A stretch of DNA of 64,000 bases from Burkholderia sp. GAS332. GTDB taxonomy: Bacteria > Pseudomonadota > Gammaproteobacteria > Burkholderiales > Burkholderiaceae. Location: contig FSRV01000001.1 of assembly GCA_900142905.1 (NCBI GenBank), positions 620,001 through 684,000 on the forward strand, read 5' to 3'. Both the position numbers and the translations under genes were made by a program. Of this stretch, positions 37,326 to 46,887 are shown piece by piece. The notes under the pieces are model-generated. The model had not been told where the DNA came from. It ran no database searches and saw only the letters and a program-made list of their open reading frames with translations. How positions within the stretch are numbered: the first letter of the stretch is position 1; every line of letters begins with the position of its first letter.

Positions 37326-38309
37326 ATGAACAAAGCGATGCCTACTCACGCCGCCGACGCGTCCGAAACCGATCTGGCGCCGTCAGCCGGTCACGCGACC
37401 CGCGCAGCGCCGCAACCAGCCGCGAACGCCGTCAAAACCGCGAACGCCGCCAAGGCCCCGCCACCGCCGGTGGCCGACGAAATCGCCTTGCCCAGCACGC
37501 TGCTCGACATCACCCCCCAGCAAGCCGGCACGCAAACCCTGCTGCGCGGCCTCGCGATTCTGGAAGCCGCCGCCGCCGGCGTACGCGACCTACGCACTTT
37601 CGGCGCCGCCCTCGGCACAACCCGCAGCACCACGCACCGCCTGGTGAGCAGCCTCGTGCAAGCGCGCTATCTACGCCAAGTGCAAGGCGGCTATCTGCTC
37701 GGCCCGAAGCTGATCGAACTCGGCACCATCGCGCTGGAACAGATGCCGCTCACCGCAGTCGCGCGGCAGCACCTCGAATCGCTCGCTGAACAGACGCTCG
37801 ACACGATCCACCTCGGCGTGCGCGACGGCGATGATGTCCTGTACATCGACAAGATCCCCGGCACCCGTGGCCTCGAAATGCGCTCGCGCGTCGGCCACCG
37901 GATGCCGCTGGCGTCGACGGGCATCGGCAAAGCCATGATGCTCGACCTCACACCGGACGTCTGGCAGTCGCTCTTCGAAGCCTCGCGGCGCGCGCTCGCC
38001 AGCGTCAGTTTCAAGCCGGATAACCGCCCCGACGCGCAGACCTTCATGCAGCGCATGACCAACTACGCGGCCGGCGGCTACACCTTCGACCTCGAAGAAA
38101 ACGAAGCGTCGATCCGTTGTGTCGCGGCGCCGGTGCGTGATGCCTCGGGCGCGGTGGTGGCGGCGCTGTCGGTGGCGAGCACGATTCCGTATATGTCGCT
38201 CGAACGCATGGATGAACTGATTCCGGTCGTGCAGCGCGAAGCGCGTGCGATCTCGGAAGAACTCGGTTGGCGTGCCCCGCAACCGGCAACCCGCAGGATC
38301 AAGCGATGA
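37326..38309 (+). CDS. IclR-family transcriptional regulator
   Basis: A 327-residue regulator. The first 65 residues are Ala/Pro-rich and variable. A winged helix-turn-helix covers about 66-128 (LLRGLAILEAAAAGVRDLRTFG, then GTTRSTTHRLVSSLVQARYL). The IclR effector domain runs from about 140 to 315 (GIGKAMML, and RCVAAPVRDASGAVVAALSV with its conserved Cys). It overlaps dgoK by four bases, so it is likely the local controller of the sugar cluster, perhaps sensing a 2-keto-3-deoxy acid; this is inference from position. Confidence 0.88.
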   Translation: MNKAMPTHAADASETDLAPSAGHATRAAPQPAANAVKTANAAKAPPPPVADEIALPSTLLDITPQQAGTQTLLRGLAILEAAAAGVRDLRTFGAALGTTRSTTHRLVSSLVQARYLRQVQGGYLLGPKLIELGTIALEQMPLTAVARQHLESLAEQTLDTIHLGVRDGDDVLYIDKIPGTRGLEMRSRVGHRMPLASTGIGKAMMLDLTPDVWQSLFEASRRALASVSFKPDNRPDAQTFMQRMTNYAAGGYTFDLEENEASIRCVAAPVRDASGAVVAALSVASTIPYMSLERMDELIPVVQREARAISEELGWRAPQPATRRIKR

Positions 38310-39364
38310 AGCAGGCGGGTTCTCACACGCAAGCGGTCAATCCGGTGAACAACACCTCGGCCGCCGACGCCAATCTCCAGCACGCCGCGCTCATTGCGCT
38401 CGACTGGGGCACGACGTCGCTGCGCGCGTATCTGTACGACGCGGCCGGCGAGGTGCTGGCGACGCGGGCATCGACGGACGGCATCATGAATTTGCCGCGG
38501 AGCGCCGAGCAAGGCGGCTTCGACGCCGCCTTCGAAGACGCATGCGGTGCCTGGCTCGAACAGGCGCCTGCCGTGCCGGTGATCGCAGCCGGTATGGTCG
38601 GCAGCGCGCAAGGCTGGCTCGAAGCACCGTATGTCGACGCGCCAGCGAATGCCGATGCGCTGGTGGCCGGCATCGTGCGTGTAAAAGCCGCGTGCGGCGC
38701 GACGCTGCACATCGTGCCGGGCGTCCTGCAGCGTGGTGAACTGCCCAACGTGATGCGCGGTGAAGAAACCCAGATCTTCGGCGCACTCGGTCAGGACACG
38801 GGCGCCGTGGACAACCGCAAGCGCGCACTGATCGGCCTACCCGGCACCCACGCGAAATGGGCCGTCGTGCAGGCGGGCCGCATCGAACGTTTTCATACCT
38901 TCATGACCGGTGAAGTGTTCGCGGCATTGCGCGAACACACCATCCTCGGCCGCACGATGATCACGCCGGATCGTCCGGATACCGCTTCGTTTCTGCATGG
39001 CGTGAACATCGCGCGCGATAAAGGTCAGGCGGGCATGCTGGCCACCGTATTCAGCTCCCGCACGCTCGGGCTCACCGGACAACTTTCACGCGAACAGCAG
39101 CCGGACTATCTGTCGGGTTTGCTGATCGGGCACGAACTGGCCGGTCTCGAAGCCGTGCTGACGCAACAGCAAAACTCGCTCGCCGGACAGCATCTGCGTC
39201 TGATCGGCAATGAAGCGCTGTGCGAGCGCTATCGCGTGGCACTGGTGCAATTCGGTTGCACTCACGCGGAGCTGGTGAAGCATGCCACCGAGCGCGGCTT
39301 GTGGCGCGTCGCCACCCAGGCGGGGCTGGTCAAGCCCACGCCGCAAGCGGCGCACGCCGGCTGA
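38306..39364 (+). CDS. dgoK: 2-dehydro-3-deoxygalactonokinase
   Basis: A 352-residue ASKHA-fold kinase phosphorylating 2-keto-3-deoxygalactonate. ALIALDWGTTSLRAYLYD is the phosphate-1 motif, and GLPGTHAKWAVV and GLLIGHELAG are DgoK-typical. The start overlaps the IclR stop (ATGA), and dgoA follows after 36 bp. The first 30 residues are a variable extension. Together DgoK and DgoA carry out the last steps of the De Ley-Doudoroff galactose pathway. Confidence 0.9.
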   Translation: MKQAGSHTQAVNPVNNTSAADANLQHAALIALDWGTTSLRAYLYDAAGEVLATRASTDGIMNLPRSAEQGGFDAAFEDACGAWLEQAPAVPVIAAGMVGSAQGWLEAPYVDAPANADALVAGIVRVKAACGATLHIVPGVLQRGELPNVMRGEETQIFGALGQDTGAVDNRKRALIGLPGTHAKWAVVQAGRIERFHTFMTGEVFAALREHTILGRTMITPDRPDTASFLHGVNIARDKGQAGMLATVFSSRTLGLTGQLSREQQPDYLSGLLIGHELAGLEAVLTQQQNSLAGQHLRLIGNEALCERYRVALVQFGCTHAELVKHATERGLWRVATQAGLVKPTPQAAHAG

Positions 39365-39400
39365 CCGGCAGCGCCGCCGCCCACGAAACAAGGAACCGAC

Positions 39401-40081
39401 ATGCAACCTCACATCAATCTACCCGCCCCGTACATGCCGCACGCGGGTCTGATCGCGGCGTTCGAGCTCTGTCCGCTGATCGCAATCATGCGTGGCGTGA
39501 CCCCCGCGGATGCTGCCGAGCACGGTCAGGCGCTGTACGAAGCCGGCTTTCGCATCGTCGAAGTGCCATTGAATTCGCCGCAACCGTTCGACAGCATCGC
39601 GGCGATCCGCAAGGCGTTGCCGCCCGATGCGATCGTCGGTGCGGGCACGGTGCTGCATCCGAGTTTCGTCAACGACGTGAAGTCGGCGGGCGGCGAACTG
39701 ATCGTCATGCCGCATAGCGACCCGGAGGTCGTCGCCGCCGCTAAAGCGCAAGGCATGGCCTGCGCGCCGGGCGTGGCGACGCCGAACGAAGCCTTCATCG
39801 CGCTGAAAAACGGCGCCGACGTGCTGAAGATGTTCCCGGCGGAACAACTCGGCTGCCAGGTCGTGAAGGCATGGCGCGCGGTGATCGCGGCGGAAGTGCC
39901 GCTGGTGCCGGTCGGTGGGATTACGCCGGACAACATGGGTCCGTTCCTGAGTGCCGGCGCGAACGGCTTCGGCCTCGGCTCGGCGCTTTACAAGCCGGGG
40001 CAGAGCGCGGCGGTGACGGCCTCGCATGCGAAGGCGTTCATCAACGGGTTGCGCATCGCCCGCGCAGGCGCGAAGAAATGA
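39401..40081 (+). CDS. dgoA: 2-dehydro-3-deoxy-6-phosphogalactonate aldolase
   Basis: A 226-residue class I aldolase of the KDPG/KDPGal family, yielding pyruvate and glyceraldehyde 3-phosphate. The catalytic Glu lies in RIVEVPLNSP, the Schiff-base Lys in VLKMFPAE, and the phosphate-binding loop GGITPDNM follows. It is the DgoA subtype, given the neighbouring dgoK. AAGGAACC precedes the ATG by a good spacing. It overlaps the next SDR gene by four bases. Confidence 0.9.
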   Translation: MQPHINLPAPYMPHAGLIAAFELCPLIAIMRGVTPADAAEHGQALYEAGFRIVEVPLNSPQPFDSIAAIRKALPPDAIVGAGTVLHPSFVNDVKSAGGELIVMPHSDPEVVAAAKAQGMACAPGVATPNEAFIALKNGADVLKMFPAEQLGCQVVKAWRAVIAAEVPLVPVGGITPDNMGPFLSAGANGFGLGSALYKPGQSAAVTASHAKAFINGLRIARAGAKK

Positions 40082-40890
40082 AGCGGCTCGCCGACAAAGT
40101 CGCGTTGATCACCGGCGCCGGGCGCGGCATCGGTGCGGCGATTGCGTTCGCGTTTGCGCGCGAGGGTGCGGCGGTTGTACTGGCTGAGTTGGATATCGAA
40201 ACGGCCGAGCGGACAGCGCGCGAAATCCGGGCGGCGCTCTGTGCCGGTGATACGCATGGAGCGGACGGTGCCAGCGAAGCAAAAGTGCTGGCGGTGCAGA
40301 CGGATGTGACGCAATCGGCATCGGTCCAGCACGCGGTAAGTGCAGCGGAACATGCGTTCGGCGCGCTCGACGTGTTGGTCAATAACGCCGGCATCAATGT
40401 GTTCTGCGACCCGCTGACGATGACCGACGACGACTGGCGCCGTTGCTTCGCGGTCGATCTCGACGGCGTCTGGAACGGGTGCCGCGCAGTGTTGCCGGGC
40501 ATGGTCGAACGCGGCGCGGGCAGCATCGTGAATATCGCGTCGACGCATGCGTTCAAGATCATTCCGGGATGTTTTCCGTACCCGGTCGCGAAGCATGGCG
40601 TGCTCGGTTTGACGCGTGCGCTCGGCATCGAATACGCACCGCGCAATGTGCGGGTCAACGCGATCGCGCCAGGGTACATCGAAACGCAATTGACGCATGA
40701 CTGGTGGAACGAACAAGCCGATCCGGCCGCCGCGCAACAGGCGACGCTCGATCTGCAACCGATGAAGCGCATCGGCCGTCCGGAAGAAGTGGCGATGACG
40801 GCGGTGTTTCTGGCCTCGGATGAAGCGCCGTTCATCAACGCCACGTGCATCACCGTGGATGGCGGTCGCTCGGCGCTGTATCACGACTGA
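40078..40890 (+). CDS. SDR-family sugar dehydrogenase (first copy)
   Basis: A 270-residue classical short-chain dehydrogenase. The cofactor motif GAGRGIG is at residues 12-18, NNAG is conserved, and the catalytic Ser and YPVAK are in ASTHAFKIIPGCFPYPVAK. Its start overlaps the dgoA stop. In this setting it probably oxidises an aldose or a sugar acid, possibly as an L-fucose/galactose dehydrogenase-like enzyme; the substrate is not determined. A second, different SDR lies at 44927-45727. Confidence 0.82.
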   Translation: MKRLADKVALITGAGRGIGAAIAFAFAREGAAVVLAELDIETAERTAREIRAALCAGDTHGADGASEAKVLAVQTDVTQSASVQHAVSAAEHAFGALDVLVNNAGINVFCDPLTMTDDDWRRCFAVDLDGVWNGCRAVLPGMVERGAGSIVNIASTHAFKIIPGCFPYPVAKHGVLGLTRALGIEYAPRNVRVNAIAPGYIETQLTHDWWNEQADPAAAQQATLDLQPMKRIGRPEEVAMTAVFLASDEAPFINATCITVDGGRSALYHD

Positions 40891-40990
40891 ACGTAGCGGA
40901 CCGGCAGGCAACCAGAAGCAGGACCGGCAGCAAGAACGAGCAGCAGGAACAAGCAATAACAGGCACTCAGGTTTCACCGGACGACGCGCT

Positions 40991-41028
40991 GGCCGCGTGT
41001 GTCATCACCGGTACAAGAAAACGCGGCC
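40991..41028 (+). repeat. Long-loop stem upstream of araF-like gene
   Basis: GGCCGCGT (40991-40998) can pair with ACGCGGCC (41021-41028) around a 22-base loop, 44 bp before the binding-protein start. A role in transcript control is speculative. Confidence 0.35.
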
Positions 41029-41071
41029 GATACCTTCTCGTTACCAATTAATTAGTCAGGAGACACGCATC

Positions 41072-42070
41072 ATGAAACGAAGAATTTTCCTCACGCTGGC
41101 AGCAGCGGCGGCGGGTGTGCTCTTCAACGCACCGGTCGTGCAAGCTGCCGATCCGGTCAAGATCGGCTTCCTCGTGAAGCAGCCGGAAGAACCGTGGTTC
41201 CAGGACGAATGGAAGTTCGCCGAAATCGCCGCCAAGGAAAAGGGCTTCACGCTGGTGAAAATCGGCGCGCCGTCGGGCGAGAAGGTGATGAGCGCAATCG
41301 ACAACTTGTCGGCGCAGAAAGCACAAGGCTTTGTGATCTGCACGCCTGACGTCAAGCTCGGACCGGGCATCGTCGCCAAGGCGAAGGCCGACGGCCTGAA
41401 GATGATGACGGTGGACGACCGTCTCGTCGACGGCTCGGGCAAGCCGATCGCATCGGTGCCGCATATGGGCATCTCGGCGTACAACATCGGCAAGCAGGTG
41501 GGTGATGGCCTCGCTGCGGAAATCAAGAAGCGCGGCTGGGACATGAAAGATGTCGGCGCGATCGACGTGACCTACAACCAGTTGCCCACCGCAGTTGACC
41601 GCACCACCGGTGCAACCGACGCGCTCGTCGCCGCCGGTTTCCCGAAGGCCAACGTGATCGAAGCGCCGCAAGCGAAGACCGACACGGAAAACGCCTTCAA
41701 CGCAGCCAACATCGCGTTCACCAAGAACCCGAACTTCAAGCACTGGGTGGCTTACGGTCTGAACGACGAAGCCGTGCTCGGCGCGGTGCGCGCAGCGGAA
41801 GGCCGTGGCTTCAAGGCGGACAACATGATCGGTATCGGCATCGGCGGTTCGGACTCGGCATTGAACGAGTTCAAGAAGCCGTCGCCGACCGGCTTCTACG
41901 GCACGGTCATCATCAGCCCGAAGCGTCACGGCGAAGAAACCTCGACGCTGATGTACGACTGGATCACGCAAGGCAAGGAACCGCCGATGCTCACGCTGAC
42001 GACCGGCATGCTGGCCACGCGTGACAACGTTGCCGATGTGCGCCAGAAGATGGGCCTCGCGGCAAATTAA
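41072..42070 (+). CDS. araF: AraF-like periplasmic sugar-binding protein
   Basis: A 332-residue protein with a signal peptide ([25 protein letters not shown]) cleaved before ADPVKIGF. The mature protein reads [20 protein letters not shown], nearly identical in pattern to E. coli L-arabinose-binding protein, which also binds D-galactose. AGGAGA lies eight bases before ATG 41072; the longer frame is rejected. It delivers sugar to the AraG-AraH-like importer. In this cluster the physiological ligand may be D-galactose, L-arabinose or D-fucose. Confidence 0.88.
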   Translation: MKRRIFLTLAAAAAGVLFNAPVVQAADPVKIGFLVKQPEEPWFQDEWKFAEIAAKEKGFTLVKIGAPSGEKVMSAIDNLSAQKAQGFVICTPDVKLGPGIVAKAKADGLKMMTVDDRLVDGSGKPIASVPHMGISAYNIGKQVGDGLAAEIKKRGWDMKDVGAIDVTYNQLPTAVDRTTGATDALVAAGFPKANVIEAPQAKTDTENAFNAANIAFTKNPNFKHWVAYGLNDEAVLGAVRAAEGRGFKADNMIGIGIGGSDSALNEFKKPSPTGFYGTVIISPKRHGEETSTLMYDWITQGKEPPMLTLTTGMLATRDNVADVRQKMGLAAN

Positions 42071-42100
42071 GCGGCTGTAGCGTAATTAATGAAGTGAATT

Positions 42101-42137
42101 GCCGGTGCGTCGTTTCTCCAAGGATGGGCGCGCCGGC
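42101..42137 (+). repeat. Hairpin between araF and araG
   Basis: GCCGGTGCG pairs with CGCGCCGGC (nine pairs including one G-T), 31 bp past the araF stop. Such stems often protect the abundant binding-protein mRNA from 3' decay; that role is inferred here. Confidence 0.5.
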
Positions 42138-42273
42138 AGCAGCAATACAAGATCAGCAGTTGAGACAGGCCAGGCTTGGTGCCCATGAGGCACCTGAAGA
42201 AGCACGGTTCACACGAAGCAATGGGACGGCAGCAGGCGCTAAAGCGCTAACTCCCGTCGACAGAGGAGGCGAA

Positions 42274-43815
42274 GTGTCAGCGACGCTACGTTTTGACAAT
42301 ATCGGCAAAGTTTTTCCAGGCGTGCGCGCGCTCGACGGTGTGTCCTTCGACGTCAACGTCGGCCAGGTGCACGGCCTGATGGGCGAAAACGGCGCAGGGA
42401 AATCGACCCTGCTGAAGATTCTCGGCGGCGAATACCAGCCCGATTCGGGCCGCGTCATGATCGACGGCAACGAGGTGCGCTTCACGAGCGCGGCTTCGTC
42501 GATCGCGGCGGGGATCGCGGTGATTCACCAGGAACTGCAATATGTGCCCGATCTGACGGTCGCGGAAAACCTGTTGCTGGGCCAACTGCCGAACTCGCTC
42601 GGCTGGGTCAACAAACGCGAAGCCAAGCGCTTCGTGCGTGAACGCCTCGAAGCGATGGGTGTGGCGCTGGATCCGAACGCGAAACTGAGGAAGCTCTCGA
42701 TCGCGCAACGGCAGATGGTCGAAATCTGCAAGGCGCTGCTGCGTAACGCGCGCGTGATCGCACTGGATGAACCGACCAGCTCGCTGTCGCATCGCGAGAC
42801 CGAAGTGCTGTTCAAGCTGGTGCGCGATCTGCGCGCTGACAACCGCGCGATGATCTACATCTCGCACCGCATGGACGAGATTTACGAGTTGTGCGACGCC
42901 TGCACGATTTTCCGCGATGGCCGCAAGATCGCCTCGCATCCGACGCTGAAAGGCGTGTCGCGCGACACCATCGTCAGCGAAATGGTCGGACGTGAAATCG
43001 CCGACATCTATAGCTATTCAGCGCGGCCGCTCGGCGACGTACGCTTCGCGGTGAAAGCGATCGAAGGTCATGCGCTCGCGCAACCGGCCAGCTTCGAAGT
43101 GCGGCGCGGCGAGATCGTCGGCTTCTTCGGCCTGGTGGGTGCGGGCCGCAGCGAACTGATGCATCTGGTGTACGGCGCCGATCACAAGAAAGCCGGCGAA
43201 ATCGTACTCGACGGCAAGCCGATCAAGGTGCGAAGCGCCGGCGAAGCGATCCGGCACGGCATCGTGTTGTGCCCGGAAGACCGCAAGGAAGAGGGCATTG
43301 TCGCGATGGCGACCGTGTCGGAGAACATCAACATCAGTTGCCGCCGCCATTACTTGCGTTTGGGGATGTTCCTCGACCGCAAGAAAGAAGCGGAAACCGC
43401 CGACCGTTTTATCAAACTGCTGAAGATCAAGACGCCGAGCCGCCGCCAGAAGATTCGCTTCCTGTCGGGTGGCAACCAGCAGAAGGCGATTCTGTCGCGC
43501 TGGCTGGCCGAGCCCGATCTGAAGGTGGTGATTCTCGACGAACCAACGCGCGGTATCGACGTCGGCGCGAAGCATGAGATCTATAACGTCATTTATCAGC
43601 TTGCCGAGCGCGGCTGCGCGATCGTCATGATTTCGTCGGAATTGCCGGAAGTGCTCGGCGTGTCCGACCGAATCGTCGTGATGCGTCAGGGCCGGATTTC
43701 CGGTGAACTGTCGCGCAAGGAAGCCACGGAACAAACGGTGTTGAGCCTCGCGTTGCCGCAAAGCTCGACCGCGCTGCCCGAAACCGGAAGCTCGGCCACC
43801 GAGCAAGCGGCCTGA
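42274..43815 (+). CDS. araG: Sugar ABC transporter ATP-binding protein, AraG-like
   Basis: A 513-residue ATPase with two fused ABC domains. The first has Walker [10 protein letters not shown], the degenerate-type signature [11 protein letters not shown] and Walker [13 protein letters not shown]. The second has [21 protein letters not shown] and [12 protein letters not shown]. This is the CUT2 architecture. GTG at 42274 is chosen because GAGGAGG lies just upstream; the frame is open to 42094. It pairs with araF and araH. Confidence 0.9.
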   Translation: MSATLRFDNIGKVFPGVRALDGVSFDVNVGQVHGLMGENGAGKSTLLKILGGEYQPDSGRVMIDGNEVRFTSAASSIAAGIAVIHQELQYVPDLTVAENLLLGQLPNSLGWVNKREAKRFVRERLEAMGVALDPNAKLRKLSIAQRQMVEICKALLRNARVIALDEPTSSLSHRETEVLFKLVRDLRADNRAMIYISHRMDEIYELCDACTIFRDGRKIASHPTLKGVSRDTIVSEMVGREIADIYSYSARPLGDVRFAVKAIEGHALAQPASFEVRRGEIVGFFGLVGAGRSELMHLVYGADHKKAGEIVLDGKPIKVRSAGEAIRHGIVLCPEDRKEEGIVAMATVSENINISCRRHYLRLGMFLDRKKEAETADRFIKLLKIKTPSRRQKIRFLSGGNQQKAILSRWLAEPDLKVVILDEPTRGIDVGAKHEIYNVIYQLAERGCAIVMISSELPEVLGVSDRIVVMRQGRISGELSRKEATEQTVLSLALPQSSTALPETGSSATEQAA

Positions 43816-43869
43816 ACATTATTTGGACGAAAGTCCGGCAACCCGTGGGGAACGGGAGGAGTCTTCAAC

Positions 43870-44886
43870 ATGCAAGCCAGAGAAAACCTCGCGCAACAAG
43901 CCGCCAAAGGCGCGGCCGAAGCGCTGATTCCGCAGTCGAACGACAAGGCGAAATGGTGGCAGCAGCTCACCGAGTACAGCCTGATTCTGATCTTCATCGT
44001 GATGTTCGTCACGATGTCGCTGACGGTCGATCACTTCTTCTCGATCGAGAACATGCTCGGTCTCGCGCTGTCGATCTCGCAGATCGGCATGGTCGCGTGC
44101 ACGATGATGTTCTGTCTGGCCTCGCGCGATTTCGACTTGTCGGTGGGGTCGACGGTCGCGTTCGCCGGGGTGCTGTGCGCGATGGTGCTGAACGCCACGG
44201 GCAATACGTTCATCGCGATCATTGCCGCTGTCGCAGCGGGTGCGGTGATCGGCTTCGTCAACGGCGCGGTGATTGCGTATCTGCGCATCAACGCGCTGAT
44301 CACGACGCTCGCGACGATGGAAATCGTCCGCGGTCTTGGTTTTATCGTGTCGCACGGGCAGGCAGTGGGTGTGTCGTCGGATACGTTTATTGCGCTGGGC
44401 GGTTTGAGCTTCTTCGGCGTGTCGCTGCCGATCTGGGTCACGCTGCTGTGCTTCATCGTGTTCGGCGTGATGCTCAATCAGACCGTGTATGGCCGTAATA
44501 CGCTGGCGATCGGCGGTAATCCGGAGGCCTCGCGTCTTGCCGGTATCAATGTCGAACGCACGCGCGTATATATCTTCCTGATTCAAGGCGCCGTCACTGC
44601 GCTGGCCGGTGTGATTCTGGCTTCGCGGATTACGTCGGGTCAGCCGAATGCGGCGGAAGGCTTCGAGCTGAACGTGATTTCGGCGTGCGTGTTGGGCGGC
44701 GTGTCGCTGCTCGGCGGTCGCGCCACGATCTCCGGCGTCGTGATCGGCGTGCTGATCATGGGTACGGTCGAGAACGTGATGAACCTGATGAACATCGACG
44801 CGTTCTACCAGTACCTTGTGCGCGGCGCGATTCTGCTTGCCGCTGTGCTGCTCGACCAGTTGAAGAACCGCGGCTCGCGCGACTGA
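43870..44886 (+). CDS. araH: Sugar ABC transporter permease, AraH-like
   Basis: A 338-residue CUT2 permease with eight to ten hydrophobic segments. Conserved features are DFDLSVGSTVAF, LITTLATMEIVRGL and NPEASRLAGINV (the EAA-like cytoplasmic loop). ATG at 43870 has GGAGGAG upstream. It completes the AraFGH-type importer. Confidence 0.9.
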   Translation: MQARENLAQQAAKGAAEALIPQSNDKAKWWQQLTEYSLILIFIVMFVTMSLTVDHFFSIENMLGLALSISQIGMVACTMMFCLASRDFDLSVGSTVAFAGVLCAMVLNATGNTFIAIIAAVAAGAVIGFVNGAVIAYLRINALITTLATMEIVRGLGFIVSHGQAVGVSSDTFIALGGLSFFGVSLPIWVTLLCFIVFGVMLNQTVYGRNTLAIGGNPEASRLAGINVERTRVYIFLIQGAVTALAGVILASRITSGQPNAAEGFELNVISACVLGGVSLLGGRATISGVVIGVLIMGTVENVMNLMNIDAFYQYLVRGAILLAAVLLDQLKNRGSRD

Positions 44887-44926
44887 TCCCGCGACTCACT
44901 TACTTTGCTCTAAAAGGAATCGAACG

Positions 44927-45727
44927 ATGTCGTCTCCGGCCAATGCAAACGACCGTCTCGCGGACAGCACGTTTGCCCGCTATCCGAGTCTCGTCGACCG
45001 AACGGTGTTGATCACGGGCGGCGCGACCGGTATCGGCGCATCGTTCGTCGAGCATTTCGCGGCGCAGGGTGCGCGCGTCGCGTTCTTCGATATCGATGCG
45101 ACTGCGGGTGACGCGCTCGCCGATGAGCTTGGCGATTCGAAACACAAGCCGCTGTTCCTGCCGTGTGATCTGACCGACATCGACGCGCTGCAGAAAGCGA
45201 TCGCCGACGTCAAGGCTGCACTCGGCCCGATTCAGGTGCTGGTGAATAACGCGGCGAACGACAAGCGCCACACGATCGGCGAAGTGACGCGCGAGTTTTT
45301 CGACGCGGGCATCGCGGTGAATATCCGTCACCAGTTCTTCGCTGCGCAAGCGGTGATGGAGGACATGAAAGCCGCCAACGCGGGCTCGATCATCAATCTC
45401 GGCTCGATTAGCTGGATGCTGAAGAACGGCGGCTATCCGGTGTACGTGATGTCGAAATCGGCGGTGCAGGGTTTGACGCGCGGCCTCGCGCGCGACCTCG
45501 GTCACTTCAACATCCGCGTCAATACGCTGGTGCCGGGCTGGGTGATGACGGAGAAGCAGAAGCGTTTGTGGCTCGACGACGCAGGCCGTCGCTCGATCAA
45601 GGAGGGTCAGTGCATCGACGCAGAACTGCAACCGGCCGACCTCGCCCGCATGGCGCTGTTCCTCGCCGCGGATGACAGCAGGATGATCACCGCGCAGGAC
45701 CTCGTCGTCGACGGAGGCTGGGCGTGA
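44927..45727 (+). CDS. SDR-family aldose 1-dehydrogenase (second copy)
   Basis: A 266-residue short-chain dehydrogenase with the cofactor motif GGATGIG near residue 31, NNAAND, and the catalytic LGSISWMLKNGGYPVYVMSK (Ser, Tyr, Lys). Its overlap with the lactonase gene (GTGA) suggests it produces the lactone, so it is the better candidate for D-galactose or L-arabinose 1-dehydrogenase. AAAAGGAAT precedes the ATG. Confidence 0.85.
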   Translation: MSSPANANDRLADSTFARYPSLVDRTVLITGGATGIGASFVEHFAAQGARVAFFDIDATAGDALADELGDSKHKPLFLPCDLTDIDALQKAIADVKAALGPIQVLVNNAANDKRHTIGEVTREFFDAGIAVNIRHQFFAAQAVMEDMKAANAGSIINLGSISWMLKNGGYPVYVMSKSAVQGLTRGLARDLGHFNIRVNTLVPGWVMTEKQKRLWLDDAGRRSIKEGQCIDAELQPADLARMALFLAADDSRMITAQDLVVDGGWA

Positions 45728-46665
45728 GTGCGGGTGGGCGTACAGGTCAGCCCGTGCCTGGCGCGACGTTGCTGCTCGACACGCAATGCACGCTCGGCGA
45801 AGGCGCGACTTGGTGCGAAAAAACGGGCCGCTTCTACTGGACCGATATCGAAGGCGCGCAGCTGTGGCGCTATGACCCGAGCGACGGCCAAAGCATGTTC
45901 TGGCGCATGCCCGAGCGTCTCGCCACGTTCGCGTTGTGCGCCGATCCGCGCTTCCTGCTGCTCGGACTAGCGACGCATCTGGCTTTCTTCGATTTGGCAA
46001 CTGGCGTGACGCGGCGTATCGTCGACGTCGAACCGGGCTTGAATACGCGCGTGAACGACGGCCGCTGTGACCGTCAAGGCCGCTTCGTATTCGGCACGAA
46101 AGACGAAGGCTCGCCGCTGCAGGCGGTCGGTGGGTTTTATCGGTTGAATCATGATTTGTCGCTGAGGCGTTTGCCGTTACCCGCACCGGCAATCTCGAAC
46201 AGCATCGCGTTCAGTCCTGACGGCGCGACGATGTACTACTGCGATTCGCCGACGCGTGAAATCCGCGTCTGCGACTATCTCGCCGATGGCAGCATCGCCA
46301 ACGACCGCGTGTTCACGACATTGACCGACGCGACCGGCGAACCCGACGGCTCGACCGTCGACCGCGACGGCGGTTTGTGGAACGCGCAGTGGGGCGGCAG
46401 GCGCGTGGTGCGATATGGCCCCGACGGCGTGGAAACCGAGCGCGTCGATGTGCCGACCGCGCAGCCTAGCTGCGTCGCGTTCGGCGGACCCCCAAGCGGA
46501 CTTCCTGCGGGGCCTGCGCAACTGGACACGCTGTACATCACGAGTGCGCGCATCGATCTCGACGCGGCGGCACTCGCGAGCGATGTGCATGCGGGCGGCG
46601 TGTTTATCGCAACGCCTGGCCGACAAGGTTTGCCGGAACCGGTGTTCCAAGGCTCGCCCGTATAG
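45724..46665 (+). CDS. SMP-30/gluconolactonase-family sugar lactonase
   Basis: A 313-residue six-bladed beta-propeller of the SMP-30/LRE family that opens sugar lactones. TLGEGATW holds the first metal-binding Glu, RVNDGRCDRQGRFVFGT the Asn/Asp, and SNSIAFSPDG and EPDGSTVDRDGGLW further metal ligands. It begins with GTG overlapping the SDR stop. It probably hydrolyses the lactone made by the preceding dehydrogenase. Confidence 0.88.
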   Translation: MSAGGRTGQPVPGATLLLDTQCTLGEGATWCEKTGRFYWTDIEGAQLWRYDPSDGQSMFWRMPERLATFALCADPRFLLLGLATHLAFFDLATGVTRRIVDVEPGLNTRVNDGRCDRQGRFVFGTKDEGSPLQAVGGFYRLNHDLSLRRLPLPAPAISNSIAFSPDGATMYYCDSPTREIRVCDYLADGSIANDRVFTTLTDATGEPDGSTVDRDGGLWNAQWGGRRVVRYGPDGVETERVDVPTAQPSCVAFGGPPSGLPAGPAQLDTLYITSARIDLDAAALASDVHAGGVFIATPGRQGLPEPVFQGSPV

Positions 46666-46887
46666 CGCAAAATGACGCAGCCTCAGTGTCGAGGCGGCAG
46701 CGGAGGATGGTAGAGCAGTGGCTTTGACAGTAAATCAGCAGTTGGGTGTTGCAAACCCAGTGCCCGCAGATCGGCAGCAAATCGGCAGCATGCAGTTCGG
46801 ACCCAGAGGCGACCGTTGTAAAAAAATCGCCCAACAGCATCCGTCAGCAATGACGGCAACGTCCCACGCCTCTCGATGGAGCCAGAT

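Noticed and set aside
46666..46887. Promoter TTGACA at 46724-46729 for the aldose epimerase
   Set aside because: No acceptable -10 element at 16-18 bp, so not called.
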